Shown one piece after another: positions 9,187-17,679 of a stretch of DNA of 64,000 nucleotides. Location: contig JAETRR010000024.1 of assembly GCA_021770065.1 (NCBI GenBank), positions 37,334 through 101,333 on the forward strand. The letters run 5' to 3'. The notes under the pieces are model-generated. The model worked only from the letters and a program-made list of their open reading frames with translations. It did no database searches and was not told the DNA's origin. Position 1 is the first letter of the stretch; each line of letters opens with the position of its first letter. Source of the DNA: Lachnoclostridium sp. (GTDB taxonomy: Bacteria > Bacillota > Clostridia > Lachnospirales > Lachnospiraceae). Both the position numbers and the translations under genes were made by a program.

Positions 9187-9663
9187 TTAATTATAAAGCC
9201 GGTCTCTGTCCTCCTGCAGAATATGGGCAAGGAGCGCTTCACAGCCTTCCAGTATATCATCGAACGTAATATCGAAGTTTCCGGTATACCAGGGGTCTGC
9301 GATGTCACGGGGGTGCGATGCAAAGTCCAGAAGCAGGGATACCTTGTTTTGAGGATCTTTTTTCAGGATTCGCAGCATATTTCTGCGATTCCACTGATCC
9401 ATGCCGATGATGTAATCATATCGGTCATAATCGGAGTGCTTAAGCTGTACAGCCTGGTGGTTCCCCAGCGGGATGCCCTCCTCCTTCAGTTTCCCTCTGG
9501 TTCCGTAGTGGACGCCGTTGCCGATCTCTTCGGTACTGGTAGCGGCGGAATCGATGTAGAAGTGGTCGGAAAGACCTTTTTTGTTTACAAGATCCTGCAT
9601 GACGAATTGAGCCATGGGGCTGCGGCAGATGTTGCCGTGGCAGATGAAAAGTACTCGTATCAT
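9187..9663 (-). CDS. Low-molecular-weight protein tyrosine phosphatase
   Basis: The 158-residue protein carries the P-loop CHGNICRS at residues 9-16 (C-X5-R) and the acid loop DPWYTG near residue 123, both diagnostic for the LMW-PTP family. It dephosphorylates phosphotyrosine in the cytoplasm. It is the last chromosomal gene before the integrated element: integrase-type repeat sites begin 140 bp past its start. Confidence 0.95.
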   Translation of the reverse strand: MIRVLFICHGNICRSPMAQFVMQDLVNKKGLSDHFYIDSAATSTEEIGNGVHYGTRGKLKEEGIPLGNHQAVQLKHSDYDRYDYIIGMDQWNRRNMLRILKKDPQNKVSLLLDFASHPRDIADPWYTGNFDITFDDILEGCEALLAHILQEDRDRLYN

Positions 9664-9803
9664 ATATTTTTAACTCCTAACTTATCTCGGTTTTTCTTGG
9701 TTTTTCCTTATTTTTAGGGCATTTGCGCACTTTTTCAGTCTGTCGACCATTTTCCCATTTCTCGGCTTTTTTCGTCTTATCTCGGTATGTTTCTTCCACC
9801 GAA

Positions 9804-10036
9804 TGGTCTAAATATTGGTCTAAATTGGACTACTTTTTCAAGTTTAGACCATTGGTGTTTTTGCTGACATTTGCCGGTCACCCATGGCTGATTTTTCTAA
9901 TCTTCCAGAAGTTTTAGACCATTTTATAGACCATTCATCAAATTACATATGGACCACAAATCCCTTAAAAGCCTTATAAACACTGACTTTTTCGTGTGGT
10001 CTAAACTTGAACACCTACCATATCAAATGGTCTAAA
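9804..10036. repeat. Seven copies of TGGTCTAAA; likely integrase arm sites at the element's left end
   Basis: Direct orientation: 9804-9812, 9816-9824, 9997-10005, 10028-10036. Inverted orientation: 9843-9851, 9913-9921 and, with one mismatch, 9925-9933. They fill the gap between the phosphatase and int. Tn916-type integrases bind short repeats near the element ends with their N-terminal domain, so this is the expected place and density for such sites. The att core should lie just left of 9804 but cannot be fixed without the right end. Confidence 0.65.
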
Positions 10037-11303
10037 CCGACTTTCTAAATCTGTCCTTAGCATCCACTTTCATGCCAAGCTGCTTAAGCTCTGCATCAGC
10101 CTCTGCCTGCTTACGAGCAAGCTTCTCAACTTCCTCTCTCGCATCGTCCAGCTTAAGATGAGTATAGGTATTGAGAGTAACACTGATATCCGAATGCCCC
10201 ATCAGATACTGAAGCACCTTAGGATTCATTCCCGACTTAGCCATATTAGAACAATACGTGTGTCTGCAGACGTGAGGTGTGATTTTAGGAAGCTGGATGC
10301 GATAAATGCTATTGTACTTTTCAACTGCGTGCTGGAAATACTTCTCCCAGTGCATCGCTACCATCGGTTTCCCATCCTTATCGAAACAAAGGAATCCAGA
10401 ATAGCCATCAATCATTGGCTCTACCTTCGGAGGCTTGCGATTCGCAATAATATGCTGAAAGCATTCATACACATCGTCCTGCATCGGAATCACTCTGGTA
10501 CCGGCGTAGGTTTTCGTCGTATCGATGTAAACCAACGTCCCGGTCTTCTGAAGCTGATGGTCGATGTTAATGGTTCTATTCTCCATATCAATATCCTTCA
10601 GCGTCAATCCTGTAAACTCCGAAATACGCATCCCCGTCTTAAACAGAATATACATACCGTCATAATACTTGCAGTAGTGCGCATCATTTTTAATAAATTC
10701 GAGGAAAGTTTTTTCCTGTTTTCTTGTAATGGCCTCACGAGTAACTGCGTCATTCACCAGTACAGTTGCCAGTTGAAACTCAAATGGATTCTTCCTTAAA
10801 ATATCGTCATCAACCGCCATCTGAAATGCAGGTCTTACAATTCCTCTGATGGAATGAATTGCCGAATAGCTTTTCTTATCCACCTGCTGCAATCTGATGA
10901 GCCACTCCTTCGCATCAGACAACCTCACTTTGTCGATTCTCTGCGCTCCGAATGGATCCTTCTCAAGCAGATTGATTACTGTTCCATAACCCGCTCTGGT
11001 TGTATGCTTAACTCCCGTCTTTGTCGCAATATACTTGCTTACCAATTGACGAACCGTTAAGCCGCCTCCATCAGGAATAATCATATCATCCAAATCTCTG
11101 TTGATTAGTTTTTCCTGCTCTCGTAAAGGTGCATTATCTTTTTTACCGGCTGGAATACTATCTGTAGCCACCAATCTCCAACTATAAACAGTCTTACGTT
11201 TTCCGTTGGCATCAAGGTATCTATACTTATAGCGTCCATCCGCTTCCTGGCTCTCTCCTGTGCGAAGAATGCGATTTTTGCTATCGCGTCTCTTTTCGCT
11301 CAT
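10032..11303 (-). CDS. int: Tn916-type tyrosine recombinase (integrase)
   Basis: The 423-residue protein has the Tn916 Int N-terminal arm-binding domain (MSEKRRDSKNRILRTGES, DGRYKYRYLDANG, YSWRLVATDSIPAGK), a core-binding SAM-like domain and a catalytic domain. Visible catalytic residues are Arg in TGMRISE (about residue 225), the HVCRH box (about 345) and the tyrosine in LNTYTH (about 380). Together with the adjacent Xis it marks the left end of an integrative element. The C-terminus overlaps the last TGGTCTAAA repeat. Confidence 0.95.
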   Translation of the reverse strand: MSEKRRDSKNRILRTGESQEADGRYKYRYLDANGKRKTVYSWRLVATDSIPAGKKDNAPLREQEKLINRDLDDMIIPDGGGLTVRQLVSKYIATKTGVKHTTRAGYGTVINLLEKDPFGAQRIDKVRLSDAKEWLIRLQQVDKKSYSAIHSIRGIVRPAFQMAVDDDILRKNPFEFQLATVLVNDAVTREAITRKQEKTFLEFIKNDAHYCKYYDGMYILFKTGMRISEFTGLTLKDIDMENRTINIDHQLQKTGTLVYIDTTKTYAGTRVIPMQDDVYECFQHIIANRKPPKVEPMIDGYSGFLCFDKDGKPMVAMHWEKYFQHAVEKYNSIYRIQLPKITPHVCRHTYCSNMAKSGMNPKVLQYLMGHSDISVTLNTYTHLKLDDAREEVEKLARKQAEADAELKQLGMKVDAKDRFRKSV

Positions 11304-11328
11304 TAAACATCGTCTCCTTTCGAATCAG

Positions 11329-11410
11329 AGAGCCATGTATGCAATTCTAAATTATGTGCACATAGTATGTATCCGACTATGTATCACTATAGTACCACAT
11401 ACACGGCTCT
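11329..11410. promoter_or_regulatory. Inverted repeat between xis and int
   Basis: Arms at 11329-11341 and 11398-11410 (AGAGCCATGTATG versus complement, one mismatch) flank a 56-base interior with further GTATGT/CATAGT repeats. A T-run follows the right arm on the plus strand. It could be a terminator or a recombinase/Xis site controlling int expression. Confidence 0.4.
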
Positions 11411-11443
11411 TTTTCCACAAGAAAATAAAAAAATTTCTATGAA

Positions 11444-11659
11444 CTAAATCACATTCATCTGACTATCCATATACTTTTCAAATTGCTCACGCTTAATCAG
11501 TGCTCTGTTTCCATTCCAGAGGATAAAATCCTCATCTGCATGCTCCTGAACAAACATTTTCAATTTCTTGTAGCCGATTCCGAAATACTCCGATGCTTCA
11601 TTCAATGTTAAAGTGTACTTTTGCCACCAAGGCAGTTCTCTTTTCTCGATACCGTTCAT
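11444..11659 (-). CDS. xis: Tn916-type excisionase
   Basis: The ATG at 11659 is preceded by GGGAGG at good spacing. The 71-residue product reads LPWWQKYTLTLNEASEYFGI..LKMFV and ends WNGNRALIKREQFEKY, matching Tn916 Xis in order and length: a winged-helix DNA-bending protein that directs Int toward excision. It is transcribed toward int. Confidence 0.9.
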   Translation of the reverse strand: MNGIEKRELPWWQKYTLTLNEASEYFGIGYKKLKMFVQEHADEDFILWNGNRALIKREQFEKYMDSQMNVI

Positions 11660-11671
11660 CTCAGGCACCTC

Positions 11672-11713
11672 CCTTCTACCTTCCTAAGCGCCTTTTGACG
11701 AGATAATTCCGGT
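11672..11713 (-). promoter_or_regulatory. Copy A of a shared 42-nt control element, upstream of xis
   Basis: On the minus strand ACCGGAA (11713-11707), a 15-base spacer, then GCGCTTAGGAAGGTAGAAGG (11691-11672), ending 12 bases before the xis ATG. The same blocks with the same 15-base spacer recur at 39273-39314 and 39424-39466. Confidence 0.7.
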
Positions 11714-11740
11714 AAAAGCCGAAAAAAGTTCGATTTAGCA

Positions 11741-11757
11741 GGGACTAAGTTAGTCCC
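11741..11757. promoter_or_regulatory. 17-bp palindrome upstream of the XRE-type gene
   Basis: GGGACTAA-G-TTAGTCCC is a perfect 8-base inverted repeat just upstream of a promoter-like TAGACA (11765-11770)/17 bp/TATACT (11788-11793) driving the gene at 11822. A near-identical palindrome lies just after that gene. Confidence 0.6.
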
Positions 11758-11821
11758 ATTTATGTAGACATTGGTTTTGAATATAGATATACTATCCATA
11801 AAAGAACGGAGGTTAACTGAA

Positions 11822-13294
11822 ATGTCTAAACACAACGATTCTTATACATCAACAATCAAAATCACGAAAGACTATACTGTAGACTATAAACCCATCGAGA
11901 AAACTGCGTTTGCGGAATTTATAAGAGAAAAGCGTAAGGAATATAATGAAGATACTGGAAAAGAAATTTCAACAAGTGAGCTTGGAACAATGATAGGAAT
12001 AAAATATGAAATGTTCCGAAAGATTTTAAATCAAGAAAAACCCACAAAAAAACGTGACTGCATAATCGCAATCTGCGTTGCGTTACAGCTTCTTCCCGGT
12101 GAGATTGATGAAGCGCTTGGTTTGTACCAATATATGCCCGCACTTGATCAATACAATCCCAGAGATGGTTTTATTACATCACAGATCACAGGCAGCCCAG
12201 GACTTACTGTTGCAGAATTAAATCAACGACTTATACAACGCGGTTTTCCTGGTCTTGATATTCAAGATAAACGAGATGGAAAGAAAAAGAACACCGTTGA
12301 TGCCATCATGAATATGCCTTACAAAGTACTTGAATTAAAAGTGCGCACTCCTATTGACAGCGATTATTACTACGGAGATCAGTATAATTCTCTTAGCACA
12401 AGATACGATCCGTTTAACTGCCGTTGTACTGGAGACATGATTCTTGGCGACCCCAAACGGAAAAAATATATTCACCTCGTTGCCAGTACCGATGGATACT
12501 TATCATCACAGATATACAAGATTGACGACTTTCCTACCTCATATAAGTCACTTGAAGATACAGGCGACTTCAAAGATTATTTCATTGAACTAATAAATGC
12601 TGTAAATGTCGAAAAGCGACACCTTCTCGGTATTCTTGACGATACCAAGAACTATCAGCATCGAACATCCGCTAGATTAATTGGTGATTCTATTTGTATA
12701 TTTACAGAAGAGTTTAATTATTCTATTCCAGAGATGAACGAATACTACTTACTATTGTTGGTCAGCGGAAAATACCAGCTTAAAGTTTTCGACAGAAGCG
12801 CATTTATGCATTACTACTTGTCAGAAGAAAAATTTTCTCAATTCTATGGCTCTAAAAACTTAGAACCAAAAGAAATCTATGATTCCATAGAGCAGCTCGA
12901 TGAACTAATAGAAAAATCTGATAAGTATTCTGAAGAAAGCGTTAAATACAGAATGCGAAAGCGTGCATTTATTAGATTGCAACCACATGTAGACGAACTG
13001 TATGCAGCTTTGAAGAACAACCAGGAATATATTAACAATCTGGAGTATATCTATGACAATCCGGCAGATACACTTCGTTATTATAAAATCGAGGACGATT
13101 TTGAATGCATCTATGATGAATACGGGGAGATTTGTGACTCTTTGAAAGAAAAGATTTATACACAAGCGGATGGCAAGGCAGTTACTATTACTCTTGATGA
13201 TATATTCGCAGCTTTCAAGTTCGGTTTTCCAAGCATCGAAGAAATACGTAGAATTAAAGCTGATTACGGCTCTATTAGTGCTGTTTTTCAATAA
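11822..13294 (+). CDS. XRE-like HTH protein with large C-terminal domain, unknown function
   Basis: The ATG at 11822 has an ACGGAGG site upstream. The 490-residue protein has an HTH-like region at about residues 30-100 (EFIREKRKEYNEDTGKEISTSELGTMIG..KILNQEKPTKKRDCIIAICVALQL). The remaining roughly 380 residues are mixed alpha/beta and not recognised. The gene has its own promoter and is divergent from int/xis, with related palindromes on both sides, suggesting autoregulation. It could be an element regulator or an abortive-infection-type accessory gene; sequence alone does not decide. Confidence 0.8.
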   Translation: MSKHNDSYTSTIKITKDYTVDYKPIEKTAFAEFIREKRKEYNEDTGKEISTSELGTMIGIKYEMFRKILNQEKPTKKRDCIIAICVALQLLPGEIDEALGLYQYMPALDQYNPRDGFITSQITGSPGLTVAELNQRLIQRGFPGLDIQDKRDGKKKNTVDAIMNMPYKVLELKVRTPIDSDYYYGDQYNSLSTRYDPFNCRCTGDMILGDPKRKKYIHLVASTDGYLSSQIYKIDDFPTSYKSLEDTGDFKDYFIELINAVNVEKRHLLGILDDTKNYQHRTSARLIGDSICIFTEEFNYSIPEMNEYYLLLLVSGKYQLKVFDRSAFMHYYLSEEKFSQFYGSKNLEPKEIYDSIEQLDELIEKSDKYSEESVKYRMRKRAFIRLQPHVDELYAALKNNQEYINNLEYIYDNPADTLRYYKIEDDFECIYDEYGEICDSLKEKIYTQADGKAVTITLDDIFAAFKFGFPSIEEIRRIKADYGSISAVFQ

Positions 13295-13326
13295 AACCAA
13301 TGATAATTAGGATATATTTCGATAAT

Positions 13327-13353
13327 GGGACTTATTTAGTCCCATTATTTTTG
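13327..13353 (+). terminator. Hairpin terminator after the XRE-type gene
   Basis: GGGACT-TATTT-AGTCCC followed by ATTATTTTTG lies 32 bp after the stop at 13294. The stem also copies the palindrome at 11741-11757 with two differences. Confidence 0.65.
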
Positions 13354-13421
13354 TTTTATTCAGAAATCTGTTTTATACTCCATCTTGTAAACAACAAAGC
13401 AAGAAAAAAACGGAGGTTTCT

Positions 13422-13733
13422 ATGGTAAACAACAGATTAAGAATGGTTTTTACAGATGAGGAGATTAACAGACTCACAATAAGTGAAGTTGATGAACGCA
13501 GAATTCGCATTGTTGCAGATGTGCATGGCATGAAATGCAGTCAGGCCCGTCGTTTCATCAATAACATTATAAATACCGTGCGTGTCGCCTTCCAGCTAAT
13601 AGTCATTCATGGTTATAACCACGGAACCGCCATTAAGGACATGCTTGCACAGAACTTCAGCAACACTCACATTACAGAAAAGCATGCTGATCCTTACAAC
13701 CAAGGAGTTACACACATGCTCATCGCCGCGTAA
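13422..13733 (+). CDS. Small Smr-like protein
   Basis: The ATG at 13422 follows CGGAGG. The 103-residue product has VADVHGMKCSQARRFINNI and LIVIHGYNHGTAIKDML, which line up with the D-H-G and H-G-x-G-x-x-K motifs of Smr (MutS2 C-terminal) domains. Smr domains are nucleic-acid nucleases or binders. Small free-standing relatives occur on mobile elements of gut Firmicutes. Function here is inferred from the two motifs only. Confidence 0.6.
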   Translation: MVNNRLRMVFTDEEINRLTISEVDERRIRIVADVHGMKCSQARRFINNIINTVRVAFQLIVIHGYNHGTAIKDMLAQNFSNTHITEKHADPYNQGVTHMLIAA

Positions 13734-13766
13734 ATTACAAGCTATATTATGAAAGGAGTCGCCATT

Positions 13767-14267
13767 ATGAGTAGCACCACCAGAGTCAACAAGGCAAATC
13801 AGGAGGAAGTTAAAATGAGAAAGCTTATTGTAGAAGCACCCGAATTAAAAGAAGGACAGACAGATAGCTCAGGAGGCATTCGCGAAAACGGTAAAATCTC
13901 TGTTCAGTACAAGAATCCTATTCCTTATGAAGAGCCAAAGTTAACGCCTGCTGCGCCTCAGAATACTTATACAAGAAAAGATATGTTAATAGATCGGGCA
14001 AAAGATCTTGCTATGGACGTAGGTACTGATATTGTATCAATGTTATGGTATGAGTATGGAAGACCTTTTTTTAAGGCTAAGTTACACCAATTAGGACAGA
14101 AGGCAGTTACATATCTTGAATCCCCTTCAAGAACAGTTCAATCATCCTCTGTTTTTGAAACCAAGGCATCTAAAATCATTGATGCAGAATATGTTGAAAT
14201 CCAGGAAGCAGATGATCTAGAAGATAATGACAAAATCATCCGCTTCCCAAAGCAGCATGTTAGTTAA
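13767..14267 (+). CDS. Hypothetical protein
   Basis: The ATG at 13767 has AAAGGAG upstream; another possible start is 13815 with AGGAGG. The 166-residue product is charged, low in complexity near residues 30-65, then has a helical stretch (DRAKDLAMDVGTDIVSMLWYEYGRPFFKAKLHQLG) and an acidic tail. I do not recognise it. It is 33 bp after the Smr-like gene, probably co-transcribed, and overlaps the end of the convergent amidase gene by 8 bp, so this is where element backbone genes meet the phage lysis module. Confidence 0.7.
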   Translation: MSSTTRVNKANQEEVKMRKLIVEAPELKEGQTDSSGGIRENGKISVQYKNPIPYEEPKLTPAAPQNTYTRKDMLIDRAKDLAMDVGTDIVSMLWYEYGRPFFKAKLHQLGQKAVTYLESPSRTVQSSSVFETKASKIIDAEYVEIQEADDLEDNDKIIRFPKQHVS

Positions 14268-15765
14268 CTCGTTTACAATAGTCTAGGCTAATCCAGCCTG
14301 ATCCAGATTTCAATTTACCCCATCCAAGTGCTGAGCCACTTCCGCTCTGCACTTGGGTGATCGTAAACACTCCAACACCAGTGTACTGCCCTATCTTAGC
14401 CGTATTCGTCCCAGCACCTTTTCTGATATTCAAATCAGGAATACTTACCTTCACCACGAACGGACAATCTGCATTCGTCATCCCACTTGCAACACCTTCC
14501 GCCACCTCAGGATAAACCTTCTTGCCATTCCAATCATAAACCTCGAATCCCGGATGCTTATCTGCCATAGTCTTCGCATTAGCAAGTACCGTATAAGCCC
14601 CAAGCCGAGAATCAGCATCCTCCCAGTTCTTTCGCACTCGATAATACTTCACCACATCCGAAGCCTCACCAGCCACATCATACTGAGTCAGATTCCATCT
14701 CTCGATAATACTGCAGAGTTTATCGACATAAGTAAAGGAAGTCGCGTACCCACCATCCTTTATGATCTGCACTGCCTTCTTATAATCCGTACATCCCTTA
14801 AGCCCATCATATCTAAGTTTGCTGCCATTCTTGGCTCCAAGAAGATAAGCACTATGGTCTGCAATCGAATCCTCCACACATCCATATCTTCTGAAATCAG
14901 CAGTAATGGTCACATAGCTTCCATCTGCATTCTGCTCCTGCGTCTGCTTGGTATAAACAGAGCTTCCATCCCAAGTAGAACCGCCCCAGGTATTCCCACT
15001 CAAACTCTTCTTCATGCCAAAGCCGTTATTTGCTCCCTGCGCCAATTCACTCTTCCCGTAACCACTCTCCAGAATAAACTGAGCCATACTTACCGACGCA
15101 AGAATCCCTGACTTCTTCTGTTCTGCCGTAAACAAAGGTCCAACCTTTGCAATCACCTGTGCCTCTGTCAGATTCTGAAACTCTCTCGCCTGCATACCGG
15201 ACGGAATCACTTCAGCTTCTCCACCGCTAAGTCTCGCTGTAACCTTTGCAGTCAAATCTCCAAGTCTTGCATAAAGCCAGTTTCCCGGGCAGCTCTTATT
15301 GGCAAACCATCGATGCACGGTAATGAGCATTTCATCATCCTTCGGATGGTAGAGCAAAGACTTATCCTTATCTCCAAACCAAAGAAGTTTCTTCTTACCA
15401 TTTCTCTGGCAGATATCCACACACAAGTCAATCAGCCTGTCATAGACAACCTCATTCATGGCATAAGGCTCCACCTTGCTGGAAGCGCACTCAATGGTAA
15501 CCGCTCTCTGATCATTCTCATTGCTGGAAGTACACCAGGAACGATTCTTTTCTTCCACATACATTCCAACCCTGCCATCCTTATCAATTCCATAATTAGA
15601 AGAGGCCTGGGTGGACGGTCTATGAAACCAATCCCCCAAGCCTTCTGCAGTACACTGTCCCACAACACAGTGCGGCGATATTCTATCAATCCTCTTTGTA
15701 CGCTGTCCGGAATGATTCGGACTAAGTAGCGTAAACGCCACCAAAGGGCTATTTGTATATCCCAT
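14260..15765 (-). CDS. Endolysin: amidase plus glucosaminidase plus SH3
   Basis: The 501-residue lysin has three parts. Residues about 1-185 form an Amidase_2/PGRP-like domain (SPHCVVGQ, SSNYGIDKDG, HRWFANKSCPGN). Residues about 205-345 form a FlgJ-like glucosaminidase (ILASVSMAQFILESGYGKSELA, NNGFGMK). The C-terminus has a SPOR-like repeat (YYRVRKNWEDADSRLGAY) and a bacterial SH3 domain (VSIPDLNIRKGAGTNTAKIG) for wall binding. It cleaves peptidoglycan at two bond types during lysis. The holin gene ends 2 bp upstream. Confidence 0.92.
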   Translation of the reverse strand: MGYTNSPLVAFTLLSPNHSGQRTKRIDRISPHCVVGQCTAEGLGDWFHRPSTQASSNYGIDKDGRVGMYVEEKNRSWCTSSNENDQRAVTIECASSKVEPYAMNEVVYDRLIDLCVDICQRNGKKKLLWFGDKDKSLLYHPKDDEMLITVHRWFANKSCPGNWLYARLGDLTAKVTARLSGGEAEVIPSGMQAREFQNLTEAQVIAKVGPLFTAEQKKSGILASVSMAQFILESGYGKSELAQGANNGFGMKKSLSGNTWGGSTWDGSSVYTKQTQEQNADGSYVTITADFRRYGCVEDSIADHSAYLLGAKNGSKLRYDGLKGCTDYKKAVQIIKDGGYATSFTYVDKLCSIIERWNLTQYDVAGEASDVVKYYRVRKNWEDADSRLGAYTVLANAKTMADKHPGFEVYDWNGKKVYPEVAEGVASGMTNADCPFVVKVSIPDLNIRKGAGTNTAKIGQYTGVGVFTITQVQSGSGSALGWGKLKSGSGWISLDYCKRVN

Positions 15766-15767
15766 AC

Positions 15768-16187
15768 TTACTCACCATCCTTATCCTCTTCACTGCGGTC
15801 ATGTAGCTGCTCCAACACCTTCTTAAGCTTCTCCGGAATCGGCAACCCCAGATGTCCTGCATTCTCAAGCAAAGAAATCCCCTCATTACTGAGATAGAAA
15901 AAGATCACTGCCGTTCTCAAAATGGAACCATTTCCGATGACCTGCACATCCAATACATTTGCAATTCCAACCAGCATAAAGATAAGTACCTTCCTACAGA
16001 TTCCCTTGAAACCAACCTCGGAAGAAAGCTTCTTGTCTGCAATCGCACACATAATTCCCGTGATGTAATCCGCCACCACAAACAAAAGCAATGCCAGAAT
16101 CAAACCATCACACCCTCCCAGGAAATAGCCAAGCCATCCTCCAATCCCGGTAAACACAAGCTGCACCATACTCCAAAACTCTTTCAT
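15768..16187 (-). CDS. Phage holin (toxin secretion/phage lysis type)
   Basis: The 139-residue protein has several hydrophobic segments (VQLVFTGIGGWLGYFLGG, LILALLLFVVADYITGIMCAI, FMLVGIANVLDV) and a charged tail, matching the clostridial holin family of the TcdE/Cph1 type. It would open the membrane for the adjacent endolysin. Confidence 0.9.
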   Translation of the reverse strand: MKEFWSMVQLVFTGIGGWLGYFLGGCDGLILALLLFVVADYITGIMCAIADKKLSSEVGFKGICRKVLIFMLVGIANVLDVQVIGNGSILRTAVIFFYLSNEGISLLENAGHLGLPIPEKLKKVLEQLHDRSEEDKDGE

Positions 16188-16272
16188 ATCCTCTCATCCT
16201 CCTAAAAAATGTGTATAGAAAAAGCAGCTGCCCACCTAAGAGCAACTGCCTCATCCCAAAATGCCATCCTTA

Positions 16273-17673
16273 TCAGCTGTCCTCTTCCGTCAGCTCATAG
16301 GTAATCTTCATCGTCTTATCCGTAGTCTTTACCACCGCCGTACTTAAATTATTGATACTGGCCAGATACGGTGTCAGCAAAAAGCACATCCTGTAATCCG
16401 AACCATAATTTCCGCCCCATCCAAAACAAAACTCCTTGTACTGGAAAAGCGGCGTACCCAGATTCAGAAGCCTTGTACTTCCAACTGTCGGCACCACAGT
16501 ATCATCCGGCTTAATCTGATAGTCCCATCCGATAATCAGGTCATTTACCATAAACAGATAATTCGCACAGGTACCAGAACCGGTCTGGGACTTCCCGGCA
16601 GAAGTAAATCCGAACGGAATCAAAGTCACATCCGTGGAATTACTGAGATTAATCTTGTATATACCCTCATCATTGTAAGCAGTCAGATACAGATATCCAT
16701 TACGGATAACACCTCTCACGGATCTCTGGGCATAGGTATCCACCTTGAAGCTTCCAATTGCTTTCAGATAACAGTTGGACAACGTCCATACACCTTCTGT
16801 CATGGTGTAATCATCCTTCTTAATCTTCACCCAGTACATCTTGGCATCCCCTGAGGAATTCGCCTGATTGGCAAATCCATACCAGTACCCGTCATGCCCG
16901 TCCAAAAAGTCCCCATAAGGTGTATAGCTTCCAAGGAACTTAAAGGTGCTGCAGGGAATCACCTTTTCCTCAAGCAAAGCATTGGTGGTATCATTCAGCC
17001 TGTCATTCAGTCCCAGCGTAAACACCGGAAGCCTTCTCTTATGGATGATCACGGCACTGTCCTGAAACCGAATGCTGATCACGAGATTGTTCTCAAAATC
17101 CACCTCCACAGCACTGAACAGCTCCGCAAGTTCTTCTACCGTCTGTGTCTCCAATCTGGTCTCCATGATCTGATAAAAAGCAGCCTTGGAATTCTCCATA
17201 CTGCCATAAGCTGCCACACCGCCCTGTTTGGAAGTCAGAGCCACCGCCGCAATGGTTCCGTTTCCCTGGCTTGGTGTAAACTCCCACACAAACCGGTACC
17301 CATTATCCAAGGGCTTACTCTCCGTCAGATTCATGCTTCCCCTTGCCACGTCCGCAGTGGCGTTGACATCGTTGGATGCATATGCCACCGGAAGCTTATT
17401 TGTGGACGGATAGATATTGTCCGCATCCTCCGTCAAGGCTTCTGAATAAAGCAGTATACCCCCAATCATGTTAGGACAGATAGGAAGCATGTTATCATTC
17501 CAGAGAAGATGTGTATCATACTCCCCTGCCACAGAATAAAAAATACCCATAGGATTCAATCCTAGGATATGATTTACCGCATTCGTTACCATATTCTCTT
17601 CCTGTACCCTTTCCACCACTTCCCCGGTGACATCATCAATCATCTCGATGACCATATTTCCTTTCAGCTTCAT
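16273..17673 (-). CDS. Phage tail fibre/receptor-binding-type protein
   Basis: The 466-residue protein lies between the tail protein at 17680 and the holin, the usual place for baseplate or receptor-binding proteins. It is rich in beta-prone, Gly/Asn/Tyr segments. No named domain is recognised. Such proteins attach the virion to the cell surface; that role is from position. Confidence 0.7.
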   Translation of the reverse strand: MKLKGNMVIEMIDDVTGEVVERVQEENMVTNAVNHILGLNPMGIFYSVAGEYDTHLLWNDNMLPICPNMIGGILLYSEALTEDADNIYPSTNKLPVAYASNDVNATADVARGSMNLTESKPLDNGYRFVWEFTPSQGNGTIAAVALTSKQGGVAAYGSMENSKAAFYQIMETRLETQTVEELAELFSAVEVDFENNLVISIRFQDSAVIIHKRRLPVFTLGLNDRLNDTTNALLEEKVIPCSTFKFLGSYTPYGDFLDGHDGYWYGFANQANSSGDAKMYWVKIKKDDYTMTEGVWTLSNCYLKAIGSFKVDTYAQRSVRGVIRNGYLYLTAYNDEGIYKINLSNSTDVTLIPFGFTSAGKSQTGSGTCANYLFMVNDLIIGWDYQIKPDDTVVPTVGSTRLLNLGTPLFQYKEFCFGWGGNYGSDYRMCFLLTPYLASINNLSTAVVKTTDKTMKITYELTEEDS

Positions 17674-17679
17674 CCTTAC

